From positions 2,170,001 to 2,234,000 of the forward strand of contig NZ_AP021869.1 in assembly GCF_026001925.1 (NCBI RefSeq): a stretch of 64,000 bases of DNA, given 5' to 3'. Under the pieces are notes generated by a model. It made no database searches. It had not been told where the DNA came from and worked only from the letters and a program-made list of their open reading frames with translations. Origin of the DNA: Vibrio gangliei. Lineage in GTDB: Bacteria > Pseudomonadota > Gammaproteobacteria > Enterobacterales > Vibrionaceae. Below are positions 9,166-20,099 of the stretch, piece after piece (positions within the stretch are counted from its first letter, which is position 1; every line of letters begins with the position of its first letter). Position numbers and translations under genes: made by a program.

Positions 9166-10353
9166 TTATTTAATCGTGATGCGTGCAAACTTACGCTTAC
9201 CAACTTGGTATACCGCAGTCCCTGCTTCTGGAACAAACTTAGTATCTTCCAATTTTTCACCATCCATTTTCGCCGCACCTTGACGGATCATACGCATGGC
9301 ATCAGAAGTTGAAGACACTAGGCCAGCTTCCTTAAGTACGTTGCCAATCGCAATACCAGCAGCAAACTCAAATTCCGGCATTTCATCAGGTACTTGGTTC
9401 TTAGCAAAACGGTTCACAAACTCTTGTTCCGCAGCATCAGCGTCTGCTTCAGAGTGGAAGCGAGCAATAATTTCTTTAGCCAGCAATACTTTAATATCAC
9501 GTGGGTTTTTACCCGCTTCAACATCGGCTTTAAATTGCGCCACTTCTTCTAATGGACGGAATGAAAGCAGCTCGTAGTAGCTCCACATTAAATCATCAGA
9601 AATCGACATGATCTTACCGAACATTTCGCTCGGCGCTTCGCTCACACCAATGTAGTTGTGAGCCGATTTAGACATTTTCTTCTCACCATCCAAACCAACA
9701 AGTAATGGCATCATCAATACCACTTGTGGTTTTTGACCATTGGCTTTTTGTAACTCACGGCCCATAAGTAGGTTGAATTTTTGGTCTGTACCACCTAACT
9801 CAACATCCGTTTCCATCGCAACAGAATCATAACCTTGTAGCAGCGGGTACATAAATTCATGAATCGCAATTGGTTGGTTATTTGAGTAACGTTTTTTGAA
9901 GTCATCACGCTCAAGCATACGCGCAACGGTTTGGTTAGCCGCCAAACGAATCATGCCTTCTGCGCCAAGTTCAGATAACCATTCAGAGTTAAACTGAATT
10001 TTAGTTTTAGCTGGGTCTAAAATCTTAAAAACTTGTTGCTTGTAGGTCTCTGCGTTGGCTAACACATCTTCACGGGTTAATGGTGGACGTGTTGTATTTT
10101 TACCGGTCGGGTCACCTACCATGCCAGTGAAATCACCAATCAAGAAAGTCACTTCATGACCAAGTTCTTGGAAAGCACGTAATTTATTCAAAATCACAGT
10201 ATGACCTAAATGAATATCCGGTGCGGTTGGATCGGCACCTAATTTAATACGTAGTGGACGACCTTCTTTTAACTTGGCGATCAGTTCTTCTTCTGGGATC
10301 AGTTCTTCAACACCACGCTTAATCTCAGCCAGTGCTGCTTCAATACTCGACAT
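9166..10353 (-). CDS. tyrS: Tyrosyl-tRNA synthetase
   Basis: Class I aminoacyl-tRNA synthetase that charges tRNA-Tyr. The protein has 395 residues. The HIGH-type motif HLGH is at 48-51 and KMSKS at 226-230. The tyrosine and ATP pocket motifs [13 protein letters not shown] and [10 protein letters not shown] are present, and a C-terminal S4 RNA-binding domain covers about residues 330-395. The length and motifs resemble the shorter TyrZ-like tyrosyl synthetases rather than the 424-residue E. coli TyrS. It is divergent from the M23 peptidase gene and ends in its own terminator. Confidence 0.96.
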   Translation of the reverse strand: MSSIEAALAEIKRGVEELIPEEELIAKLKEGRPLRIKLGADPTAPDIHLGHTVILNKLRAFQELGHEVTFLIGDFTGMVGDPTGKNTTRPPLTREDVLANAETYKQQVFKILDPAKTKIQFNSEWLSELGAEGMIRLAANQTVARMLERDDFKKRYSNNQPIAIHEFMYPLLQGYDSVAMETDVELGGTDQKFNLLMGRELQKANGQKPQVVLMMPLLVGLDGEKKMSKSAHNYIGVSEAPSEMFGKIMSISDDLMWSYYELLSFRPLEEVAQFKADVEAGKNPRDIKVLLAKEIIARFHSEADADAAEQEFVNRFAKNQVPDEMPEFEFAAGIAIGNVLKEAGLVSSTSDAMRMIRQGAAKMDGEKLEDTKFVPEAGTAVYQVGKRKFARITIK

Positions 10354-10492
10354 GTAGGGTTACTCCAACAATTCTGTAAAAATATATATCAGGACATAAT
10401 ACGCAATAGCGCTGTTTTTGGAAACCAGTTAGACTGGCACAACTCTTTTTTCCGAGCAATTAATTGCCACAATGACAGAATAATTCTCAATC

Positions 10493-11779
10493 ATGCGTGA
10501 TTTCATCAATCAATTACCTTTTTTTCACAAAGCTGGGATCGGTTTCATCAGTGCCTTGACCGTTATGCTTGCCTTCTCTCTACCTGATATCGAAGAGCTC
10601 ACTCGCAATGAACCGAAATTAAAAGTAGGTAAGCATTATCCACTCGCCATCCCTGACGATATTCTGACCTCTCAAGCTCCGCCTAAAGTGTTTACCGATT
10701 GGGAAACCTATACTGTCAAACCGGGTGAAAGTACTGCAGTATTATTCAATAGAATCGGTTTATCAGCCCAATTGTTGTATCAATTAGTGTCTGCTGATAA
10801 AGAAATTGAAAACCAGCTCTCGCGCTTACGCCCTGGTGATAAGTTGATTTTCGGATTCAATGAAGACCATGAGTTTACTCAATTAATTCGCCCTATTTCG
10901 GCTTATGAATCTTTTCGTATCTCGAAAGTAAAAGATGGATTTCGCTCTCATATAGAGAAAAAAGAGATCAACAAACATTTTAATCATGCCGAAGCCACGA
11001 TTACTTCAAGCTTCTGGAATGCTGGCGTTTCATCTGGTTTAACCGCCAATCAAATCATGTCCTTAGCCGGGATCTTTGGTTGGGACATCGACTTTGCGTT
11101 AGACATTCGTTCCGGAGACCACTTTGAAGTGTTATTCGAAGAGCAGTTTGTGGAAGGACGAAACATTGGTGGCGGCAACATTATCGCCGCAGTTTTCACC
11201 AACCAAGGCTCGACTTTCAAAGCCATTTTAAACCCGGAAGATGGCAATTATTACGATGAGAATGGCCGAGCGATGAAAAAGGCGTTTTTACGCTCACCGG
11301 TTGATTTCCGTCGAGTGAGTTCTAACTTTAACCCCACTCGCCGCCACCCAGTCACAGGCAAAGTCGTTGCACACCGTGGCACAGACTACGCCGCTCCGGT
11401 TGGCACCCCGATTTGGGCTGCAGGAGACGGTATTGTTGATAAAGCAGGTTACAACCAGTTTAATGGCAACTATGTGTTCATCCGCCACAGCAGTACCTAC
11501 ATCACGAAATACCTGCATTTACAAAAACGTTTAGTCAAAACAGGCCAGCGTGTAAAACAAGGCGATACAATAGGTACATTGGGGGGAACTGGGCGAGTCA
11601 CTGGTCCACACTTGCATTATGAGTTCTTAGTGAATGGCGTACATAAAAACCCAAGAACGGTCGATTTACCACAAGCGGAATCACTTACGGGGAAAAAGAA
11701 AGAACGTTTTGTTGCTCAAGCAAGCCAGCAATTGGCCAAATTAAAGCGCTACGAACATCGTTTGATCGCCAAAGAGTAA
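10493..11779 (+). CDS. M23-family murein DD-endopeptidase (MepM/Shy-like)
   Basis: A 428-residue envelope protein. An N-terminal signal-anchor (about residues 15-30, IGFISALTVMLAFSL) is followed by a LysM/OapA-like segment (YTVKPGEST, about residues 80-130) and a C-terminal lysostaphin-type zinc peptidase domain. The metal ligands are visible: H294 and D298 in HRGTDYAAP, and H373/H375 in HLHYEF. Such enzymes cut the D-Ala-mDAP cross-links of peptidoglycan in the periplasm to allow cell-wall expansion. The zinc site is intact, so an active enzyme is expected rather than an EnvC-type activator. It is monocistronic, between tyrS (divergent) and erpA (convergent). Confidence 0.9.
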   Translation: MRDFINQLPFFHKAGIGFISALTVMLAFSLPDIEELTRNEPKLKVGKHYPLAIPDDILTSQAPPKVFTDWETYTVKPGESTAVLFNRIGLSAQLLYQLVSADKEIENQLSRLRPGDKLIFGFNEDHEFTQLIRPISAYESFRISKVKDGFRSHIEKKEINKHFNHAEATITSSFWNAGVSSGLTANQIMSLAGIFGWDIDFALDIRSGDHFEVLFEEQFVEGRNIGGGNIIAAVFTNQGSTFKAILNPEDGNYYDENGRAMKKAFLRSPVDFRRVSSNFNPTRRHPVTGKVVAHRGTDYAAPVGTPIWAAGDGIVDKAGYNQFNGNYVFIRHSSTYITKYLHLQKRLVKTGQRVKQGDTIGTLGGTGRVTGPHLHYEFLVNGVHKNPRTVDLPQAESLTGKKKERFVAQASQQLAKLKRYEHRLIAKE

Positions 11780-11806
11780 AAATAATAATCACAGCTAAAA
11801 TATAAC

Positions 11807-11845
11807 AACGGCCAGTAAGTTCATCACTCACTGGCCGTTTTCTTA
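11807..11845 (+). terminator. Intrinsic terminator after the M23 peptidase
   Basis: Perfect 10-bp stem AACGGCCAGT (11807-11816) / ACTGGCCGTT (11830-11839) followed by TTCTTATTTC. It lies between two convergent genes and may also serve erpA. Confidence 0.85.
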
Positions 11846-11892
11846 TTTCTTTTTATCTTATTTATCTTATTTATCTTTAACAATAACGAACA

Positions 11893-12234
11893 CTAAACGC
11901 TAAAAGACGCGCCACAACCACAAGTTGTCGTTGCATTCGGATTATCAATGAAAAAGCGGGAGCCTTCCAAGCCTTCAGTGTAATCCACCACGCCACCAAT
12001 CAAATATTGCAGACTCATTGGGTCAACCACTAATGTCACGTCTTGTTTTACAATAGTGGTATCGCCTTCATTCACGTTTTCATCAAAAGTGAAACCGTAT
12101 TGGAAGCCACTACAACCGCCGCCGGTAATGTATACACGCAATTTTAAATTTGGATTTTCTTCTTCAGAAATCAATGTTTTTACACGAGATGCCGCGGCAT
12201 CTGAAAAAGATAATGGTAATTGCTCATCGCTCAT
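11893..12234 (-). CDS. erpA: A-type iron-sulfur cluster carrier ErpA
   Basis: Small cytosolic carrier that delivers Fe-S clusters to target enzymes, in E. coli including those of isoprenoid synthesis. With the start at ATG 12234 ([10 protein letters not shown]) the protein has 113 residues, against 114 in E. coli. GAGAGG lies 5 nt upstream of this ATG; an upstream in-frame start would add ten residues absent from the family. The three cluster-ligand cysteines are in GGGCSGFQ and the C-terminal CGCG. It is divergent from hemL. Confidence 0.96.
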   Translation of the reverse strand: MSDEQLPLSFSDAAASRVKTLISEEENPNLKLRVYITGGGCSGFQYGFTFDENVNEGDTTIVKQDVTLVVDPMSLQYLIGGVVDYTEGLEGSRFFIDNPNATTTCGCGASFSV

Positions 12235-12558
12235 GACGACCTCTCTCATTAGCGTAGTTACCAAGCCTAGCTTTGCTTAGTATCACGAATTAGGGGGAAT
12301 TCATTTGAATTCGGATGACCTGATTATCCAATACCTGACCTTATCGTTCAAGTATTCATCGCCACTTGATTAAAATTGCTTGAATCCGTCGATGAAATAT
12401 AACATTACAATCCCATATTGCTAAAAACCCCGGTTAAACAAGTGCAAAACCCGTCATCTTATATACAATATGGGCACCAATCACAGTCTGAGCTACTTCA
12501 TCTCGTCATCAGGCCTGATAAGTAGCCACTAGTTGTAATACCTATGTAAGGATAAAGC

Positions 12559-13848
12559 ATGAGCAAATCCGCAGAACTCTACCAAAAAGCACAGCAGACT
12601 ATTCCTGGTGGTGTTAACTCACCGGTTCGAGCATTTAACGGTGTCGGTGGCGATCCACTTTTCATCGAACGTGCTGACGGTCCACTGATTTTTGATGCCG
12701 ATGGTAAAGCCTATATCGATTACGTTGGTTCTTGGGGCCCGATGATCCTAGGTCACAATAACAAAGCGATTCGCAATGCAGTGATTAAAGCTGCAGAGCG
12801 CGGTTTGAGCTTTGGCGCTCCAACCAAAACTGAAATCAAAATGGCGGAATTGGTTTCTGAAATGGTTCCATCGATGGAACAACTGCGTATGGTGAGTTCA
12901 GGTACAGAAGCAACGATGAGCGCAATTCGCCTTGCTCGTGGCTTTACTGGCCGTGATAAAATCCTTAAATTCGAAGGGTGCTACCATGGTCATGCTGATA
13001 GCTTATTGGTCAAAGCCGGCTCTGGTGCCTTAACGCTTGGTCAGCCTAGCTCTCCTGGTGTACCTGCTGACTTTGCCAAACATACCTTAACGGCCACCTT
13101 CAACGATCTTGATTCTGTGCGTGAATTATTTGCCGCCAACCCAGAACAAATCGCTTGCATCATCGTGGAACCAGTCGCGGGTAACATGAACTGTATTCCC
13201 CCGGTTGAAGGCTTTTTAGAAGGTCTACGTGAAATTTGTGATGAGCACAAAGCGTTGCTAATTTTCGATGAAGTAATGACCGGATTCCGTGTGGCTGAAG
13301 GTGGAGCGCAAGATTTCTACGACATCAAACCGGATTTAACTACACTAGGTAAAATCATAGGCGGCGGTATGCCTGTCGGTGCTTTCGGTGGCCGTAAAGA
13401 TGTAATGCAATACATCGCACCAACAGGCCCTGTGTATCAAGCGGGTACGTTATCTGGTAACCCAATTGCGATGGCTGCGGGTCTTGCGTGCTTAAAAGAA
13501 TTACGCGGTGAAGAAAACGAAGCTCGACTAGCAAAACGCACTAAACAATTAACCAAGGGTTTGAAAAAAGCAGCGGAAAAACACGGCATTCCGTTTACTG
13601 TTAACCGCGTTGGCGCAATGTTTGGTTTCTTCTTTACTGAGCAAAAACACATTACTTGCTATCAAGATGTAACTCAGTGCGACACTGAACGCTTCAAACG
13701 TTTCTTCCATTTAATGCTTGAGCACGGAATTTACCTGGCTCCTTCTGCATTTGAAGCAAGCTTTATGTCTTTAGCTCATTCTTCACGTGAAATTGAAGCG
13801 ACCATTGAAGCCGCTGATCGTTGCTTTGCGATTATGGCGCAAGAATAA
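12559..13848 (+). CDS. hemL: Glutamate-1-semialdehyde 2,1-aminomutase
   Basis: PLP enzyme that converts glutamate-1-semialdehyde to 5-aminolevulinate, the first committed haem/tetrapyrrole precursor in the C5 pathway. The protein has 429 residues. The PLP lysine is K265 in [16 protein letters not shown], at the same position as in E. coli. The aminotransferase Asp motif [12 protein letters not shown] lies just before it. ATG 12559 follows TAAGGATAAAGC. The 290-bp region between this gene and erpA must hold both promoters; I see no clear operator there. Confidence 0.97.
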   Translation: MSKSAELYQKAQQTIPGGVNSPVRAFNGVGGDPLFIERADGPLIFDADGKAYIDYVGSWGPMILGHNNKAIRNAVIKAAERGLSFGAPTKTEIKMAELVSEMVPSMEQLRMVSSGTEATMSAIRLARGFTGRDKILKFEGCYHGHADSLLVKAGSGALTLGQPSSPGVPADFAKHTLTATFNDLDSVRELFAANPEQIACIIVEPVAGNMNCIPPVEGFLEGLREICDEHKALLIFDEVMTGFRVAEGGAQDFYDIKPDLTTLGKIIGGGMPVGAFGGRKDVMQYIAPTGPVYQAGTLSGNPIAMAAGLACLKELRGEENEARLAKRTKQLTKGLKKAAEKHGIPFTVNRVGAMFGFFFTEQKHITCYQDVTQCDTERFKRFFHLMLEHGIYLAPSAFEASFMSLAHSSREIEATIEAADRCFAIMAQE

Positions 13849-13900
13849 AAAACCTGACGCAAGAGCAAACGTAAAACATTAAGATTTATTTTTAAGCAAG

Positions 13901-13932
13901 AAGGGAAAGATCATCGATCTTTCCCTTTTTTA
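13901..13932 (+). terminator. Intrinsic terminator of hemL
   Basis: Perfect 12-bp stem AAGGGAAAGATC (13901-13912) / GATCTTTCCCTT (13916-13927) with a 3-nt loop and a T-rich tail. Confidence 0.9.
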
Positions 13933-13949
13933 TCTGCTCTCGGAAACGA

Positions 13950-14063
13950 TTAATGCCAATTCAGCACAACTAAGACCACTAAGGCCACAGCCCCCAATAA
14001 AAACCAAGGGATCTTTCTTTTGGCTTTTTGATCGCAACCGCACTGCTTATCACAACACCCCAT
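13950..14063 (-). CDS. 37-residue Cys-rich single-pass membrane protein
   Basis: A short frame that gene callers could easily miss. From ATG 14063 it reads a Cys-rich head (MGCCDKQCGCDQ), a basic linker (KAKRK), then a hydrophobic helix (PWFLLGAVALVVLVVLNW) and a stop. GGAGAAGAAAG stands immediately upstream as a good ribosome site. Four cysteines in the first ten residues suggest metal or redox chemistry, or lipidation or assembly at the membrane. The positive linker predicts that the N-terminal Cys head stays in the cytoplasm. I do not recognise a named family. It is convergent with hemL and divergent from the AI-2E-type gene. Confidence 0.6.
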   Translation of the reverse strand: MGCCDKQCGCDQKAKRKIPWFLLGAVALVVLVVLNWH

Positions 14064-14204
14064 CTTTCTTCTCCACCCCCATCTTTACGATTGATCGTAT
14101 ATCAAATTATCGCCATTATAGGCACGCTTGATGTCTTAACTCACTTGAACTCAGGATAACTAAGACAACATATGCCCCATTAATTCCATCAGCAAGGAAG
14201 AAAT

Positions 14205-15290
14205 ATGCCTTACAAATTTAGAATGACCGCGACTCATTGGGTCTTGATCATTGCGCTCCTCGCCGCTGCTTATGCATGCTATTTATTGATAACACCTTAT
14301 CTCAATTCTATTGTAGTGGCGTTTATCATTTCACTGCTGATGTCACCTTTACATTCAAAACTCTCTCAGCGTTGGCCTTCGTGTAAAAATATTACCGCCC
14401 TTCTGTCTTGCTTGTTACTCACCGTGGTGATTGTACTGCCTTTATTAGCCATCTTTGCAGCTATTGTTCAACAAGGGGCGCATCTGTCACAAACCGTTTA
14501 TTCATGGGCTACCAGTGGCGGGATCCAAGAATTATTAGCTCACCCTTATGTGGTTAAAGTGTTGGATATCATTAATCATTACTTGCCTTTTGATCACATC
14601 AGCCCGCAAGAGATCGCCCAACGTGCCGCCAAGTTTATTTCTCAATTTGGCTCAACGTTGGTCTCCATCAGTGCTGGCGTGCTGGGGGATGCCACCAATT
14701 TTATAATGAATTTCTTCCTCATGTTATTTGTGCTGTTCTTTTTACTTCGTGACCAAGAACGATTACTGAATACCATGCGCCATATTTTGCCGCTTTCACG
14801 CAGCCAAGAAGATCGCTTGTTAAGTGAAATCGAACAAGTATCAAAATCAGCGGTGTTAGGATCATTTTTAACCGCTGTAGCGCAAGGGGTTGTCGGTGGT
14901 CTCGCCTTCTGGTTTGTCGGTTTGCCTGGGTTATTCTTAGGTACTATGATTGGCGCCGCGTCTTTTATTCCGGTTGTCGGTACTGCGCTCGTGTGGGTAC
15001 CTGCGGCAGCTTATTTATTCTTAACCGGAGAAATCACTTGGGCTATCTTCATTGTGGTATGGGGTATCGCTGTCATTGGCTCGATTGATAATTTACTTCG
15101 TCCGTTACTGATGCAAGGCAGTGCTGGCATGGATACGTTAATGATCTTCTTTGCATTGCTGGGCGGTATTCAATTATTTGGCTTGATCGGCTTAATCTAT
15201 GGCCCGCTGATTTTTGCCATCACCATGGTACTTTTCAAAATGTATGAAGAAGAATTTAAACACTTCCTTAATATGCAAGATAATAGCTAG
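14205..15290 (+). CDS. AI-2E family transporter (YdiK/PerM-like)
   Basis: A 361-residue polytopic inner-membrane protein of the AI-2E transporter superfamily, which includes TqsA, PerM and YdiK. Hydrophobic pairs occur at residues 10-45 and 60-85. A soluble helical region covers about 90-150, and the conserved C-terminal segments include GLPGLFLGTMIGAASFIPVVGT and the DNLLRPLLMQG motif (quoted in part). Members have been linked to AI-2 export or to ion and proton antiport; the substrate here is unknown. ATG 14205 follows AAGGAAGAAAT. It lies upstream of rsmC, with which it may be cotranscribed (85-nt gap, no clear terminator). Confidence 0.82.
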   Translation: MPYKFRMTATHWVLIIALLAAAYACYLLITPYLNSIVVAFIISLLMSPLHSKLSQRWPSCKNITALLSCLLLTVVIVLPLLAIFAAIVQQGAHLSQTVYSWATSGGIQELLAHPYVVKVLDIINHYLPFDHISPQEIAQRAAKFISQFGSTLVSISAGVLGDATNFIMNFFLMLFVLFFLLRDQERLLNTMRHILPLSRSQEDRLLSEIEQVSKSAVLGSFLTAVAQGVVGGLAFWFVGLPGLFLGTMIGAASFIPVVGTALVWVPAAAYLFLTGEITWAIFIVVWGIAVIGSIDNLLRPLLMQGSAGMDTLMIFFALLGGIQLFGLIGLIYGPLIFAITMVLFKMYEEEFKHFLNMQDNS

Positions 15291-15375
15291 CTTCAGCAGT
15301 TAACTTGACTCAACACTTCATTGCCAGGCTCGATTGTGCGAAAATCGGGCCTGTTTTATTTTTAGGTAGAAACCC

Positions 15376-16401
15376 ATGTCCACATATACTGCACCAAGCC
15401 AAATTGCCCAACGTCAACTTGAATACTTCAATGGCAAGCATGTTTTGATTGCCGGTGAAGCTGAGGACATGTTTTGCCTAGAATTAGCTAAGCATTGCGA
15501 GTCAGTTTCTATTTTTACGACTCACTATGGTTACCACCAACAATTTAACCAGCACTCGCATATTCAATCTTATTTTGGTGCACAGTTTACCGCCGATACC
15601 CAAGCCGACATGCTTTTACTTTACTGGCCAAAAGCCAAAGCCGAAGCGCAATTTTTATTAGCGATGCTAATGGATAAATTAGGACCAAACACCGAAGTTT
15701 GTGTCGTTGGTGAAAACCGTTCTGGTGTCAAAAGCATTGAGAAAATGTTTGCCGATTATGGTCATATTAAAAAGTACGATTCGGCTCGCCGATGCTCATT
15801 TTATTGGGGGCAAGTATCAAATAAAGCGGCACCTTTTGAGCTAGAGCAATGGTTCAAGACCTACCCACTCACGGTAGGAGAAACGACATTAACCATAAAA
15901 AGTTTGCCGGGAGTATTCAGTCACGGTGAATTTGATAAAGGCAGTGAATTACTATTAGAAACCTTGCCAAAACTGAATGGACGAGTACTGGATTTTGGCT
16001 GTGGCGCAGGCGTCATTGGCTGTGTCATGGCAGCGCGAAACCCAGGCATTCAAGTAGAAATGTGTGATATTAGTGCTTTAGCCGTCGTCTCTAGCCAAGC
16101 AACGTTAGAGGCGAATGGTTTAGAAGGAAAAGTGTTCGCTTCTGATATTTATTCCGATATTACAGGCCAATTCGATTATTTAGTCAGTAACCCACCTTTC
16201 CATTCCGGGTTAGATACCAATTACAACGCCGCAGAAACCCTATTATCTCAAGCACCTCGCTATCTCAAATCAGCAGGAAAAATGCTCATCGTGGCGAATA
16301 ACTTCTTAAAGTATCAACCTATCATTCAAGCGGCTTTTGGCGAATGCGAGACTTTAGCTAAAAATAATAAATTCGCGATTTACGCCGCTCAAAAAGGCTA
16401 A
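15376..16401 (+). CDS. rsmC: 16S rRNA (guanine1207-N2)-methyltransferase
   Basis: Methylates G1207 of 16S rRNA in the small subunit using S-adenosylmethionine. The protein has 341 residues. The N-terminal half is a degenerate methyltransferase-like domain ([10 protein letters not shown]), and the C-terminal half is the catalytic domain with the AdoMet motif [11 protein letters not shown] and the NPPF motif near residue 272, as expected for N2-guanine methyltransferases. The ATG at 15376 follows TAGGTAGAAACCC. Confidence 0.94.
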   Translation: MSTYTAPSQIAQRQLEYFNGKHVLIAGEAEDMFCLELAKHCESVSIFTTHYGYHQQFNQHSHIQSYFGAQFTADTQADMLLLYWPKAKAEAQFLLAMLMDKLGPNTEVCVVGENRSGVKSIEKMFADYGHIKKYDSARRCSFYWGQVSNKAAPFELEQWFKTYPLTVGETTLTIKSLPGVFSHGEFDKGSELLLETLPKLNGRVLDFGCGAGVIGCVMAARNPGIQVEMCDISALAVVSSQATLEANGLEGKVFASDIYSDITGQFDYLVSNPPFHSGLDTNYNAAETLLSQAPRYLKSAGKMLIVANNFLKYQPIIQAAFGECETLAKNNKFAIYAAQKG

Positions 16402-16530
16402 ATTCAACCCGCCTTTCATTTCACACGCCGTGTTGACTATTCACATGGCGTGAGAAAGCATTAGAAAAGCCGCTTTAACAATAATCAATCTCACTTTCTC
16501 CCCCTCACTCAGGCAGTCAATCTGGCAGTT

Positions 16531-16546
16531 TGTGAACTTCATCACT
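16531..16546 (+). promoter_or_regulatory. Candidate CRP site upstream of chiS
   Basis: TGTGA-ACTTCA-TCACT matches the CRP consensus TGTGA-N6-TCACA in nine of ten informative bases. It lies about 170 bp before the chiS start in a 313-bp intergenic region that otherwise shows only a weak hairpin at 16424-16452. Confidence 0.5.
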
Positions 16547-16714
16547 TTTGAAGAACTTTTTTTCTATCGAAAATCAAGCTTCTTTATCCATTCGCAGATA
16601 AAATAACAACTGGGCGTAGCATCGCAATTCTATCTCGTTTACTCACAAGTAATAACATTGACTATTTAGGTTACGTCATTATCAAACCATCAATCACAGG
16701 CAAGCATCACGATC

Positions 16715-19700
16715 ATGTTAAAGTCACGTAAGACTCATAAATTTCAAAGACTTCAGCACACTTTAATGGTGGCATTTCTCGTTTTAAGTCTCACACCTTT
16801 AACCATTATTGGTTTATTTTTCTTGCATTCGCACAGCCAAGACTTACAAGAACAAAGTACCTCTTATTTGGTCTCAGTTCGCGACACGAAAAAACAACAA
16901 ATAAATGACTACATCAAGTCCAAGCAATCCGAAGTATTAGGCATTGTTCGTTCAGAATTAGCTTATGCCAGTGGTGGGCGTTTTTATGGTTTGATCAGCG
17001 CATTTACCAAGTTAGGGGATTCACCAGAAGAATCTCGAGCCAATGCACAGCAGCGCTATATTTTGGGCTCAGGCGATCAAATTAAAACCTCGGTGCTACC
17101 AGAGTCGAAAAATTACGCGAGCACCGAACGCTATCGATTACTGCATAAACGCTATCACTGGGCTTATCTTGATATTCTAAAACGTTCAGATTTTAGTGAT
17201 ATTTTACTGATTGATTTAGATGGCGATGTTGCTTATTCGGTGATGAAAAATGACGATTTTGGTACCAACTTACTCACCGGCAAGCATAAAGATTCTATGC
17301 TGGGGCAAACTTTCAAGCGTTTAACGGAAGTGGTGAAAGCGTCACGCCAAAACAATGAAGATTACACCCCCATTCTTGTCTCCGACTTCAGTCAAGAGCA
17401 TGGACAGCAAGTCATGTGGATTGGTGCGCCCATCATTCAACAGGGCTACTTACACAGCTACGCGATGTTTAAGCTACCCAGTACCGCACTCACCAATACC
17501 ATCACAGAAACCAATAAAGACACCACTCAATTGCTAGTGGGTTCAGACAATCTAGCCAGGATACAAGGGCTCAAAACAGAACAAATCACGGCCAGTGAAG
17601 AAGTCATCACCAAAGCTCTCGCCGGTCACACTGCTGTAGGTTCGTTTTCCAATACCCATGATGAAAAAATTATCGCGGCTTACACACCGGTTAAAGTACA
17701 AGATAAGACGTGGGCCTTAGTGGTTGAATTACCAGAAAAAGAAGCTTACGCACGTGTTCAGCAATTAGAGCATATTTTCTATCTAGTGATGCTGATAGGA
17801 GTGGCTGTCGTGATCATCTGCTCTCACTATCTATCAAACTTTATTACCCTGCCGCTGCTGAAACTAACTTGGGTCGCGGAACGAGTATCTGCTGGTGACC
17901 TGACTCAAGATATCATCAATATAGAACGAAAGGATGAAATTGGGCGTCTTGCCACCAGCTTTGCACGCATGCAACGATCCATCAAAGATAAGATTGATTT
18001 AATTGGATCTCAAAACGCAAAATTAGAAGAAAATATTAAAACCATTCGCCAGCAAAATGATGAATTACAGCTAGCAAACAAATTGAAAGATGAATTTTTA
18101 GCCACCACATCACATGAGCTAAGAACCCCACTACACGGAATGGTGGGTATTGCCGAAGCGTTAAACTCAGGTGCAAATGGCCCAGTTCCTGCACACCAAA
18201 AACACCAACTCTCTATTATCATCAATAGCGGTCAACGCTTGGCAACCTTAGTCGATGATTTACTTGATTACCATAAGATGCGTTACGGTAACTTGGACAT
18301 TCAAAAAACCGCGGTCGATTTATCCTCGACGACTCACCTAGTGCTAGAGCTGTCAAAGCATTTGCTCGGTAATAAACCCATCCGCATCATTAATCAGATC
18401 CCGGTCGAACTGCCATTGGTTCTAGCCGATGCACAACGCTTAGAACAAGTGCTTTATAACCTGGTTGGTAATGCCATCAAGTATACCTCGGAAGGTAAAA
18501 TCATCATTTCCGCAACGATTTTAGAGCACAGCATTCGTGTTCAAGTCGTGGATACGGGGCAAGGCATTCCATCCGATCAACTCGAACACATTTTCGAACC
18601 TCTCATCCAAGCTGGACAAGACTCTAGCCGTTATCGCCAAGGTGCTGGTCTTGGTTTATCGATCAGCCGTCAACTCATAGAGTTAATGGGTGGCACGCTC
18701 TATGTTAGCAGCCAACCTCTGGTCGGAACCACCTTCAGTTTCACTTTGCCGATCGCGACCGACGAGCAAATTGAAGCCTATCAGCAAAGCCAGATTAATC
18801 ATCACTTCCAAGCCCCAGAAGTGCATAACTTCGTCAATAATGATGATTCTTCATTGCCACAAAACCCCAATGGCCCCCTATTGGTGGTGGCAGATGATGA
18901 GCCAGTTAACCTACAGATTCTTGACAGTTTCCTACGTTTAGAAGGCTACCGAGTTAAAACCGCAACCGATGGACTGACAGCGTTAAAACTCATTGAAGAT
19001 GAAAAGCCTGAATTGGTTCTGCTGGATATTATGATGCCAGGCATGAGTGGCTATGAAGTCTGTCAGGATGTACGTCAAACATACGATCATGCCCAATTAC
19101 CGATCATTTTATTAACGGCGTTAAGCCAAACCAATGATCGAATCCGTGGCTTTGAAGCCGGTGCAAACGACTACCTCACTAAACCTTTTAATAAGCAAGA
19201 GCTTGCCGCTCGTATTCGAGCACATCTCACGGCCAGCAAAGCCGAATTGAGACGAATTGAAAACGCACAACTGCAACAAGAGCTACGTCTGCGTGAGCAA
19301 GTTGAAGCGAGTCTACTAGAAACCCAAGGGCGTCTATTAGAACAACTCGAATCCGCTCCTGAAGCCATTATCTGCTTGCGTGAAGATGGTCGTATTCGCT
19401 TTGCCAATGATTCTGCCGCCAAATTATTTAGACGCACACCAGAGCAACTTAGGCGCTCACAAGCCGATGAAATCATTGCACCTAAGTTCTTAAAAATTAC
19501 TCAAGAACATTTCTGCGGCGAAATTGATGTATTTATTGAGGATAAACGTGAGCATCTCATTTGCGACATTCTCACACTGCCAGAAGGCTCAGGGCTGAAA
19601 TACATGTATATCTTTAATATGGGTGGCGGCGTCAACGCACAACGAATTGATAATCTCGAAACAGCCATAGAAGCGCTATCCAGTTATGCCTTTGAAGGGG

Positions 19701-20098
19701 ATAAGAACAAACTTCAGCAACTCAAAGAGCTAGGGGGAGAATTTACCCGTTTAGCCGACAAAGTGGCGCATAAGAGTGAAGATAAACAACAAATCATGCG
19801 TGAAATATTGGTTGAAACGATGAATACCGCGCTAGATTACTGGGAATCAGATACCGGGCAGACGAAATTTACTCTAGCTGAACAAAGTGGTCTATGGCGT
19901 GTATACCTTGACCGAAGCACTCTACAAACTCGCACCTTAGATAAATATTTGCGAATAGAAACGCTACCGAAAACCCCACGTTGGCGCACAGTACTCAATA
20001 CTATTGATTACATCTTGGAAAATACCTCGGCAGAGAATACGCAACGTCAGCACTTAATTGCATGTCGAGAAAGGATACAAACCTTGCTTACTAACTAA
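16715..20098 (+). CDS. chiS: ChiS-type hybrid sensor histidine kinase of chitin catabolism
   Basis: The protein has 1127 residues, close to V. cholerae ChiS. It has an N-terminal membrane helix (about 20-40), a large periplasmic sensor domain to about residue 345, a second helix (about 350-370), HAMP, then a HisKA/HATPase_c kinase with H467 in TSHELRTPLHG. A receiver follows with D771 in LVLLDIMMPGMSG, then a coiled segment, a PAS-like domain, and a C-terminal domain. In V. cholerae ChiS is held inactive by the periplasmic chitooligosaccharide-binding protein and activates the chb genes, and its C-terminal part binds DNA directly. Here it stands right before that very locus, on the same strand. 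A perfect 8-bp tandem repeat begins two bases after the stop. Confidence 0.93.
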   Translation: MLKSRKTHKFQRLQHTLMVAFLVLSLTPLTIIGLFFLHSHSQDLQEQSTSYLVSVRDTKKQQINDYIKSKQSEVLGIVRSELAYASGGRFYGLISAFTKLGDSPEESRANAQQRYILGSGDQIKTSVLPESKNYASTERYRLLHKRYHWAYLDILKRSDFSDILLIDLDGDVAYSVMKNDDFGTNLLTGKHKDSMLGQTFKRLTEVVKASRQNNEDYTPILVSDFSQEHGQQVMWIGAPIIQQGYLHSYAMFKLPSTALTNTITETNKDTTQLLVGSDNLARIQGLKTEQITASEEVITKALAGHTAVGSFSNTHDEKIIAAYTPVKVQDKTWALVVELPEKEAYARVQQLEHIFYLVMLIGVAVVIICSHYLSNFITLPLLKLTWVAERVSAGDLTQDIINIERKDEIGRLATSFARMQRSIKDKIDLIGSQNAKLEENIKTIRQQNDELQLANKLKDEFLATTSHELRTPLHGMVGIAEALNSGANGPVPAHQKHQLSIIINSGQRLATLVDDLLDYHKMRYGNLDIQKTAVDLSSTTHLVLELSKHLLGNKPIRIINQIPVELPLVLADAQRLEQVLYNLVGNAIKYTSEGKIIISATILEHSIRVQVVDTGQGIPSDQLEHIFEPLIQAGQDSSRYRQGAGLGLSISRQLIELMGGTLYVSSQPLVGTTFSFTLPIATDEQIEAYQQSQINHHFQAPEVHNFVNNDDSSLPQNPNGPLLVVADDEPVNLQILDSFLRLEGYRVKTATDGLTALKLIEDEKPELVLLDIMMPGMSGYEVCQDVRQTYDHAQLPIILLTALSQTNDRIRGFEAGANDYLTKPFNKQELAARIRAHLTASKAELRRIENAQLQQELRLREQVEASLLETQGRLLEQLESAPEAIICLREDGRIRFANDSAAKLFRRTPEQLRRSQADEIIAPKFLKITQEHFCGEIDVFIEDKREHLICDILTLPEGSGLKYMYIFNMGGGVNAQRIDNLETAIEALSSYAFEGDKNKLQQLKELGGEFTRLADKVAHKSEDKQQIMREILVETMNTALDYWESDTGQTKFTLAEQSGLWRVYLDRSTLQTRTLDKYLRIETLPKTPRWRTVLNTIDYILENTSAENTQRQHLIACRERIQTLLTN

Positions 20099-20099
20099 A

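Noticed and set aside
16424..16452. Hairpin CACGCC/GGCGTG after rsmC as an intrinsic terminator
   Set aside because: The stem is short and there is no T-run on either strand.
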